Translations under genes and position numbers: made by a program | NCBI GenBank assembly: GCA_035506135.1 | Contig: DATJPY010000099.1 | Location: 1 to 32,664 of the forward strand | Length of the DNA stretch: 32,664 bases | Origin: DATJPY01 sp035506135 | Lineage (GTDB): Bacteria > Myxococcota_A > UBA9160 > PR03 | Direction: 5' to 3' | The notes under the pieces: generated by a model | The model's input: the letters and a program-made list of their open reading frames with translations, nothing else | The model's database searches: none | What the model was told of the DNA's origin: nothing | Shown: positions 22,528 to 28,572 of the stretch, piece after piece | Layout: each line of letters opens with the position of its first letter | Position numbering within the stretch: position 1 is the first letter of the stretch

Positions 22528-23694
22528 TCATGCGACGACTCCCGACTCGCGCAGGGCTCCGATCTCGGACTCCGCGTAGCCGACCGCGCGCAGGAGCGCG
22601 TCGGTGTCGGTCTCCGCGGTGTCCGGGACCGCGATGGCTTCGGCGGACGCCGAGCCGGCCAGCACCGGGCCGAGCTGGGAGAAGGCCCCGTGCCGCGGAT
22701 GCCTCGCCTCGCGGAAGGCGCCGCGCGCGCGGAAGTGCGCCTGCCCGGCGAGCTCGCCCAGCGACAGCACGGGCGCCACGCAGGTGTCGGCCGGCGCGAG
22801 CGCCGCCACCCACTCGTCGCGCGTGCGGGTTGCGAAGACGGCGCGCAGGTCGGCGCGGATCTCTCCCTGGCGCACGTCGTCGAGCTGGTGCGGGATCCAG
22901 CGCTCGAGGTCGAGCGCGCGGCACAGGTTGGCCCAGAAGGCGCGCTCGATGGCGGCGACCGCGAGCCAGCGGCCGTCGCGCGCGGCGTAGGTGTCGTAGC
23001 ACGCGTAGCGGCCGGTCAGGAGGTCGCGGCCCGGCGTCGACTCCTCGCCCGTCGCGAGCTTCCGGTCGATGGCGAGCGCCATCAGCGAGAGCACGCCGTC
23101 GGTCACCGACACGTCGAGGTGCTCGCCGGTCCCGGTCGCGGCGCGGCGCAGCAGCGCGGCCAGGATCGCGATCGCCGCCTGCATGCCGCCCGCGGCGGCG
23201 TCGGCGATCGTCGCGCCTGGGAGCGCGGGGCCTCCGTCGGCGCGCCGCCCGCTGCAGTCGAGGTAGCCGCCCATGGCGAGGTAGTCGAGGTCGTGGCCGG
23301 CCCACTGCGACGCCGGCCCGCGCTGCCCGTAGCCGCTGAGCGAGCAGTACACGATCGATTCGTTGGCCTTGCGCGCGTCGGCGTAGCCGATCCCCAGGCG
23401 GTCGGCGACGCCGGGCCGGTAGCTCTCGAGCACGACGTCGGCGGCCGCCGCCATCCGCAGGAACGCGTCGCGTCCGGCGGGCGCCTTCAGGTCGATGCGC
23501 ACGCGCGACATCCCGCGCGACGCGCCGTACGACCACCAGGCGGGCTCGATCTGCACGCCGCTTCGGCTCGGAGGGGCGCCCACCTTCACCAGCCGTGCGC
23601 CGTAGTCGGCGAGGATGCGGGCGCAGCGGGTCGCAGGCCCGACCGTCGAGAGGTCGAGCACGGTGACGCCCTGGAGTGCGGGAGGAGTCGACAT
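22528..23694 (-). CDS. Alpha-methylacyl-CoA racemase-like family III CoA transferase
   Basis: 388 residues. Family III fold with LQGVTVLDLSTVGPATRCARILADYGARLVKV. The residues used for racemisation in mycobacterial MCR (His126, Asp156, Glu241) have counterparts here with similar spacing: His134 in GHDLDYLAMGG, Asp165 in TIADAAAGG, and Glu250 in AAIERAFW. Such racemases invert 2-methylacyl-CoA thioesters so that the S form can enter dehydrogenation, as needed for sterol and isoprenoid side chains. A CoA transferase role is not excluded. It begins 10 bases after the dehydrogenase stop and is followed by the two MaoC genes. Confidence 0.87.
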   Translation of the reverse strand: MSTPPALQGVTVLDLSTVGPATRCARILADYGARLVKVGAPPSRSGVQIEPAWWSYGASRGMSRVRIDLKAPAGRDAFLRMAAAADVVLESYRPGVADRLGIGYADARKANESIVYCSLSGYGQRGPASQWAGHDLDYLAMGGYLDCSGRRADGGPALPGATIADAAAGGMQAAIAILAALLRRAATGTGEHLDVSVTDGVLSLMALAIDRKLATGEESTPGRDLLTGRYACYDTYAARDGRWLAVAAIERAFWANLCRALDLERWIPHQLDDVRQGEIRADLRAVFATRTRDEWVAALAPADTCVAPVLSLGELAGQAHFRARGAFREARHPRHGAFSQLGPVLAGSASAEAIAVPDTAETDTDALLRAVGYAESEIGALRESGVVA

Positions 23695-23704
23695 GCGGCG
23701 GGGC

Positions 23705-24886
23705 CTAGAAGTTCTTCGGCAGGCCGAGCTTGCGGCGCGCGATGATGTTCTTCTGGATCTCGGACGCGCCGCCGCCGATCGTGTCGATCACCGAGTAGCG
23801 GTAGCTCATCTCCGGGCGTCCGCGGAGCGGTGCCTCGCTCGTGTGCACCCTGAGCTGTGTGCCCGGGCCGGCCAGGTCGAGCATCGCGTTCGCCACGCGC
23901 TGCGAGAGCTGCGTCGCGTAGAGCTTGTACTCCGACGCCTCGACGGTGGGCGGCTTGCCGCCGCGCATGGAGGCCGCTACGAAGCGGAGCCCGAGCCCGC
24001 GCGCGACCTCGCACTGCGTCGCGAGCTCGGCGATGCGCTGGCGCACCCGCGGGCTCCGGCGCAGCGGCTCCCCGTCGCGCGTCGCAGCGCGGACGTGATC
24101 GACCAGCTCCTCGAGGCGCTGCTCGATCGGCGAGAAGGTGAACATGGTGAAGCGCTCGAGGTCGAGCGCCTCCGAGATGTAGCGGAAGCCACCGCCGAGC
24201 TCGCCGACGCGGTAGTCGTCGTGGACCCGGACGCCGTCGAAGTACACCGCGTTGGTGCGCTCGTCGCCGATCGTCGGCATGGCCTGGACGGTGAGTCCCG
24301 GGTGGTCCATCGGGATCAGGAACAGGCTCAGGCCGTCGTGCTTGGGCGCGTTCGGATCGGTGCGGGCGCCGACCCAGTACCAGTCGGCGAAGTGCGCCGA
24401 GGTGGTCCAGATCTTCTGCCCGTCGAGCCGCCAGCCGTCGCCCTCGCGGGTGGCGCGCAACTGCATGTTGGCGGCGTCGGAGCCCGCCTGCGGCTCCGAA
24501 TAGCCGACGGCGAACTCGATCTCGCCGCGGATGATCTTCGGCAGGAACTCGCGCTTGAGCTTCTCCGAGCCGTGTCGGATCAGCGTCTTGCCGATGATGC
24601 CGACGCCCTTGCCGATCTGCGGCGCGCCGCGACGCGCGAGCGCCTCGTTCAGGATGTACTCGTAGATGCCTTCCTTCTCCTGTCCGCCGTACTCGCGCGG
24701 CCAGGTCATCCCGAGCCAGCCCCGCTCCGCGAGCTTCTTCATGAAGGCGCGGCGCGCCGGCGTGTCGACGATCTGCGCCATGTTCTCGCGCGTCACGTCC
24801 GCCACGTCTTGCGTGGCGTGCTCGTCGAGGAAGGCCTCGACCTCCTCGGCGAAGGCCCTCTCGGCCTCCGAGAACTCGAAATCCAA
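23705..24886 (-). CDS. Acyl-CoA dehydrogenase, catalytic subunit type
   Basis: 393 residues from TTG 24884-24886, with GGAGG 9 bases upstream and no closer ATG. Motifs: GMTWPREYGGQ, FAVGYSEPQAGSDAANMQLRA (FAD-binding), IWTTSAHFADW, GLTVQAMPTIGDERTNAVYFDGVRV, and LDLERFTMF. The Glu in LDLER sits where isovaleryl-CoA dehydrogenase keeps its helix-G catalytic base. The C-terminus VIDTIGGGASEIQKNIIARRKLGLP ends the fold. It introduces the 2,3 double bond in an acyl-CoA, passing electrons to ETF. The wording recalls FadE26-type (ChsE4) subunits. First gene of the operon 24886-19121. Confidence 0.92.
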   Translation of the reverse strand: MDFEFSEAERAFAEEVEAFLDEHATQDVADVTRENMAQIVDTPARRAFMKKLAERGWLGMTWPREYGGQEKEGIYEYILNEALARRGAPQIGKGVGIIGKTLIRHGSEKLKREFLPKIIRGEIEFAVGYSEPQAGSDAANMQLRATREGDGWRLDGQKIWTTSAHFADWYWVGARTDPNAPKHDGLSLFLIPMDHPGLTVQAMPTIGDERTNAVYFDGVRVHDDYRVGELGGGFRYISEALDLERFTMFTFSPIEQRLEELVDHVRAATRDGEPLRRSPRVRQRIAELATQCEVARGLGLRFVAASMRGGKPPTVEASEYKLYATQLSQRVANAMLDLAGPGTQLRVHTSEAPLRGRPEMSYRYSVIDTIGGGASEIQKNIIARRKLGLPKNF

Positions 24887-24916
24887 GCGGGCGTCCTCCG
24901 TCGCGGGGCGACCGAG

Positions 24917-24945
24917 AACATATACGATACGTCGCGTATTGTAAA
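24917..24945 (-). promoter_or_regulatory. Sigma70-like promoter of the six-gene acyl-CoA operon
   Basis: On the minus strand TTTACA (24940-24945) and TATGTT (24917-24922) are separated by 17 bases. Transcription would begin roughly 25 bases before the TTG start at 24886. It is one of only two strongly AT-rich pockets in the window, and the inverted repeat 24920-24946 covers it almost completely. Confidence 0.6.
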
Positions 24946-24946
24946 T
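24920..24946. promoter_or_regulatory. 27-bp inverted repeat overlapping the operon promoter, probable TetR-type operator
   Basis: Left arm ATATACGATACG (24920-24931) and right arm CGTATTGTAAAT (24935-24946), separated by TCG, pair at 10 of 12 positions. The core TACGATACG/CGTATTGTA is of the kind bound by TetR-family dimers. It spans the spacer between the -35 and -10 boxes, so binding should block RNA polymerase. Its sequence differs from the site at 12602-12629, so a different regulator is expected. Confidence 0.65.
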
Positions 24947-25004
24947 CGGAGCCGGCCTGAGGCCACCCCCGGCGGCAGCGCCCGCCGTGGCTTCGGCCCT
25001 CTCG

Positions 25005-25487
25005 CTACGGCTTCGCTTCGGAAGCCGGCGCCGCGGGCGCCTCCTGATAGTAGGCGGCGAGCTGGTCGATCAGCGCCTGCACGGACGTGATCCGCTCGAG
25101 CGTGGGCGCCGGGATGTCCGCGCGCCGCCCGTCCGTCTCGGCGTCGCGGCGAAGCGATTGCAGGCGCCGGAAGGTGGGGAGCGTCTCGTCCATGTCCGCG
25201 CCGCCCTTGAGCTGCGTCGCGAGACGCTGCGAGGTGACCACGAGCAGCCGCAGGCTGTCGCGCGCCCTGAACTGCGCCTGTCGCTGCGGGGAGCCCTTGG
25301 TCGCCTGCGGGTTCCTCCGCACGGTGACCCGAAGATCCCGCAGGCTGGCCGCGAGCTTCTGCGCGAGCGCCGTCACCGCCTTCTGATCCCAGGACTTCTG
25401 CTGTGCCTCCGCGCTCGACGCGGCGACGCAGAGCGTGAGCGCGACGATGGCGCCCGCAGCCCATCGGGAGATTCGTTGCGATCGCAT
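25005..25487 (-). CDS. Exported hypothetical protein, helical
   Basis: 160 residues from ATG 25485-25487, with GAGGGAGG upstream. The signal peptide MRSQRISRWAAGAIVALTL ends near SSAEA/QQ. The mature part is rich in Arg, Gln and Leu in long amphipathic helices (VTALAQKLAASLRDLRVTVRRNP, RDSLRLLVVTSQRLATQL), with a short Ala/Pro-rich C-terminus. There are no cysteines in the mature part and I recognise no family. A helical periplasmic protein is the most that can be said. It diverges from the lipoprotein gene at 25716; the 228-bp gap (25488-25715) holds no other gene I can support. Confidence 0.7.
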   Translation of the reverse strand: MRSQRISRWAAGAIVALTLCVAASSAEAQQKSWDQKAVTALAQKLAASLRDLRVTVRRNPQATKGSPQRQAQFRARDSLRLLVVTSQRLATQLKGGADMDETLPTFRRLQSLRRDAETDGRRADIPAPTLERITSVQALIDQLAAYYQEAPAAPASEAKP

Positions 25488-25701
25488 GACTGTCCTCCCT
25501 CGCGGGCGCGCCGCGGCTCGTGCCTGGATCGAGCCATCGTACACCGCCCCGCATCGCCGAGGGGCGACAAAGTGGGACTCCCTTCGATCGGGCACCGATC
25601 CCGATCGCCCGGCTCATTTGATCGCGCTCGCCTCGCATCTGGAGTATGGTCGCCGACCCTGGGAGCCGGGCGAATGCGCGATCGCCGAGGAGGGACGAGC
25701 C

Positions 25702-25719
25702 ATGGAGCGCGTGCAATGA
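25702..25719 (+). other. Five-codon upstream ORF coupled to the glycine-zipper lipoprotein
   Basis: ATG 25702 is preceded by GAGGAGGG at good distance and encodes MERVQ, ending in TGA at 25717-25719. That TGA overlaps the lipoprotein ATG at 25716 (ATGA). The lipoprotein itself has no strong ribosome site of its own, so it may depend on termination-reinitiation from this leader. Confidence 0.4.
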
Positions 25720-26108
25720 GACGATGGTTGGGGGCGTGCACGTGTCTGGCATTGCTGTCCGGCGGGTGCGTCACCACACAGCCGTGGACTCCCACCGTCG
25801 ACACCTACGGGAGCTCTCGGAATCAATTCGTGAGCCGCGACCTGGAGGAGTGCCGCGCGCTCGCCCGCAGCGTCTCGGGCTCTCAGCCGGGCCAGGCCGT
25901 GCGCGGGGCTGCGCTCGGAGGCCTCGTCGGGGCCGCGGGCGGGGCGGCGATGGGCGCCGCGCTCGGCAACGCGGGACGGGGAGCAGCGCTCGGCGCGGCG
26001 GCCGGCGGCATCGGCCTCGGCGCGTCTCGGGCGGCGCAGGCGGACACGGACTTCCGGCGGGCGTACTCGAACTGCATGCGGCAGCGAGGTCACAATGTCG
26101 TCAACTGA
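25716..26108 (+). CDS. Glycine-zipper lipoprotein
   Basis: 130 residues. Signal MRRWLGACTCLALLSGGC with lipobox SGGC, Cys 18. The centre is a glycine-zipper segment of about 45 residues (AVRGAALGGLVGAAGGAAMGAALG and onward) made of G-x3-G/A steps, as in 17-kDa antigen/SlyB-like outer-membrane lipoproteins. The C-terminal tail FRRAYSNCMRQRGH contains the Cys-Met-x2-Arg-Gly pattern common after such zippers. It is likely outer-membrane anchored. First gene of the plus-strand envelope cluster and followed after 19 bases by an exported NTF2-like gene. Confidence 0.85.
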   Translation: MRRWLGACTCLALLSGGCVTTQPWTPTVDTYGSSRNQFVSRDLEECRALARSVSGSQPGQAVRGAALGGLVGAAGGAAMGAALGNAGRGAALGAAAGGIGLGASRAAQADTDFRRAYSNCMRQRGHNVVN

Positions 26109-26127
26109 GAGCCGCCTGGGAAGCGCC

Positions 26128-26565
26128 ATGAGCCTTCGTCGATGGACCCTCTGCGCGGTCGGTGCGGCACTGCTCGGCTTCGGCGCGCTCCCTGCGCGTG
26201 CGGACGACACCCAGCTCGCGGATGCGCTGCGCGCGGTGGTCGCCGGCAACATCGCGGCGTACAACCGCGATGACGTGGACGCGACGATGAGCTTCATCGA
26301 CACCGCGTCGCCCGACTACGACCCGACCAAGACCGAGATCGCGCAGCAGTTCAAGGATCTGGAGACCAACACCGAGCTGGTCGACTTCAAGTACATCGGC
26401 CACGACGACGAGTTCGCAGTGGCGCGGGTGAAGACGAAGGTCATCGCCAAGGGCGGCAGCGCCTTCGTCAACAACGTCGTCGACTCGATCATGATCTTCC
26501 ACCAGCAGAACGGCTCCTGGAAGCTCTGGAGCGAGAAGATCCTCGGTGTCCAGCCCCTGCCGTAG
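26128..26565 (+). CDS. Exported NTF2-like protein
   Basis: 145 residues from ATG 26128; an earlier ATG at 26095 would place 11 polar residues before the signal peptide. The signal MSLRRWTLCAVGAALLGFG ends at ARA/DD. The mature protein matches the NTF2-like pattern of small sheets: NIAAYNRDDVDATMSFIDTASP, FKYIGHDDEFAVARVKTKVI, and IMIFHQQNGSWKLWSEKIL. No catalytic residues are evident; these proteins often bind ligands. Located between a lipoprotein and an MlaA-hydrolase fusion, an envelope role is likely. The weak ribosome site TGGGAAG suggests coupling to the gene before. Confidence 0.8.
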   Translation: MSLRRWTLCAVGAALLGFGALPARADDTQLADALRAVVAGNIAAYNRDDVDATMSFIDTASPDYDPTKTEIAQQFKDLETNTELVDFKYIGHDDEFAVARVKTKVIAKGGSAFVNNVVDSIMIFHQQNGSWKLWSEKILGVQPLP

Positions 26566-26601
26566 CGGCTCCTCTCGCTGAAGCCGACGCGCGCATCGGA
26601 G

Positions 26602-28551
26602 ATGAGGCGCGCCGCTGCGCTCGTCCTGGTCCTCGGCGTCGCGGCGTGCGCCTTCCCGATCCAGCGGCGCGACTGGTCGAGCTACGACGGCCCCGGCGCC
26701 GCCTACCTGCGCGAGCCGCAGCTTCCGCCGCCGTCGTTCCCGGACCCGATCGAGCCCTGGAACCGCATCGTGTCGGGGGTGAACCACGAGCTGATCGTCT
26801 GGGTCGCCGACCCGGTGGGCCGCGTCTACCGGCTCGTCATCCCCCGCGTGGTCCGCGACCACGTGCGCACCTTCGCCGCCAACCTGATCTTCCCGCGCAA
26901 CCTGGTCGCCAACCTGCTCCAGGCCCGCTGGCGCGGCGCCTGGGACACGACCGCCCGCTTCGCGATCAACACCACCGTCGGCCTGCTCGGCTTCTTCGAT
27001 CCCGCGGAGTCGCGCTGGGGGATCGAGCCCGCCGAGGAGGACATGGGCCAGGTGTTCGCGACGTGGGGCTGGCAGCCGTCGACCTTCATGGTGCTCCCCG
27101 TCTACGGTCCGAGCACGGTGCGCGACGGCGTCGGGCTGATTCCCGACAGCCTGCTGGATCCCGCCACCTACTACTTCCCGGCCGGCCCGATCCTCACCTT
27201 CAACGACATGGTCGACTCGATCGACAGCTACCTGCGCTTCGTCACCACCAGCTTCGACTGGTACGACGACGCCCGCATCCTGTGGCTGCTGAACCGCGAC
27301 CAGGAGATCCACGACTTCCAGTTCAAGAACCGCCACGAGAACACGGCGCCGGTACAGACGCTGCAGGCGGCCTTCCTGGCGCCGCGCGAGGCCGGCTTCG
27401 GCAGCCACTTCGCGACGCGGCGGGTGCGGATCGCGGCGACCGGCCGCGAGCTGCCCTACTCGGTGCGCATGCAGCCGGGCCGCGCGCCGCTGCTCTTCCT
27501 GATTCCCGGGACCGGTGCGCACCGGCTCTCCAGCTCGGCGATGGCGCTGGCGGAGATGGCCTGGGATCGCGGCTTCTCCGTCGTCGTGGTGAGCAGCGCG
27601 CTGAACTTCGAGTTCATGGAGCGCGCGGCGAGCGTCGCACTGCCGGGCAACGCTCCCGTCGACGCCCACGACGTGCACGTCGCGCTCGACGCGATCGCGA
27701 GCGACCTCGCGCAGACCTACGGAAGCCTGATCGGCCCCCGCGTGCTGATGGGCTACTCCCTCGGCGCCTTCCACGCGTTCTACATCGCCGCCGAGGAGCG
27801 CGACCCTTCGAACCGGCTCGTCGGCTTCGACCGCTACGTCGCGCTCGACTCGCCGGTCGATCTCCTCTATGCGCTCCGCCGGCTCGACGCGTTCTACAAC
27901 GCGCCGCTCGCCTTCCCGCCCGACCAGCGCGACGCGGAGACCATGCGCATCCTGCGCAAGGCGCTCTTCGTCGGGAAGCAGGCGCTCGCGCAGCCCGACG
28001 TCCCGTACAGTCGCGTCGAGGCGGCGGACCTCGGCGGCGGAACCCTCACGCCCGGCGCGACGCTCCCGTTCGACAACCTCCAGGCCGAGTACCTGATCGG
28101 GCTCGCCTTCCGCCGCACCCTGCAGGGCGTGATCTGGGACAGCCAGACGCGCTTCGACTCGGGCGTGCTGGAGACGCGGCGCACGTCCCTGCGGCGCTGG
28201 GCCTCGTATCAGGAGATCGCGGACTACTCGTTCTCCGGGTATCTCTACGCGTTCGTGCTGCCGTACTTTCGCGACGACCGCCACACGGTCAAATCGGCGG
28301 ACGATCTGATCGCGCAGAACGATCTCCGCGCGATCTCCGGTGCCCTGCAGGGCAATCCGAAGCTCCGGCTCTTCGCGAATCGCAACGACTTCCTGACCAG
28401 CGACGCCGACGTCGACTGGATCACCGCGTTGATCGGACCCGAGCACGTGCGCTTCTTCCCGAGCGGCGGCCACCTCGGCAACCTGAACGATCGCTCCGTG
28501 CAGCGCGACATCATGGACTCGGTCGCCGACCTGCTTGCGGCTGGACCGTAG
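26602..28551 (+). CDS. MlaA/VacJ lipoprotein domain fused to a serine alpha/beta-hydrolase
   Basis: 649 residues. Lipobox VAAC with Cys 16. Residues about 45-240 are MlaA-like: DPIEPWNRIVSGVNHELIVWV, NLIFPRNLVANLLQ, FAINTTVGLLGFFDPAE, EEDMGQVFATWG, VLPVYGPSTVRDGVG. MlaA extracts phospholipids from the outer leaflet of the outer membrane. From about residue 290 an alpha/beta-hydrolase follows: FLIPGTGAH, nucleophile elbow GYSLGAFH (Ser386), a possible Asp596 in NRNDFLTSD, and His624 in GGHLGNL. Normal MlaA proteins end near residue 250, so the second half is a true extension in the same frame. A lipase or phospholipase coupled to lipid extraction is inference. The gene lies 36 bases after the NTF2-like gene. 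Confidence 0.9.
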   Translation: MRRAAALVLVLGVAACAFPIQRRDWSSYDGPGAAYLREPQLPPPSFPDPIEPWNRIVSGVNHELIVWVADPVGRVYRLVIPRVVRDHVRTFAANLIFPRNLVANLLQARWRGAWDTTARFAINTTVGLLGFFDPAESRWGIEPAEEDMGQVFATWGWQPSTFMVLPVYGPSTVRDGVGLIPDSLLDPATYYFPAGPILTFNDMVDSIDSYLRFVTTSFDWYDDARILWLLNRDQEIHDFQFKNRHENTAPVQTLQAAFLAPREAGFGSHFATRRVRIAATGRELPYSVRMQPGRAPLLFLIPGTGAHRLSSSAMALAEMAWDRGFSVVVVSSALNFEFMERAASVALPGNAPVDAHDVHVALDAIASDLAQTYGSLIGPRVLMGYSLGAFHAFYIAAEERDPSNRLVGFDRYVALDSPVDLLYALRRLDAFYNAPLAFPPDQRDAETMRILRKALFVGKQALAQPDVPYSRVEAADLGGGTLTPGATLPFDNLQAEYLIGLAFRRTLQGVIWDSQTRFDSGVLETRRTSLRRWASYQEIADYSFSGYLYAFVLPYFRDDRHTVKSADDLIAQNDLRAISGALQGNPKLRLFANRNDFLTSDADVDWITALIGPEHVRFFPSGGHLGNLNDRSVQRDIMDSVADLLAAGP

Positions 28552-28572
28552 GACCTGACATACCTTCGGGCC

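Noticed and set aside
22511..22531. Earlier ATG (MSQEERS) for the degenerate MaoC half
   Set aside because: It overlaps the preceding stop, but its own upstream region lacks a ribosome site, while AGGAGGAG lies just before the ATG at 22510. The longer form cannot be fully excluded.
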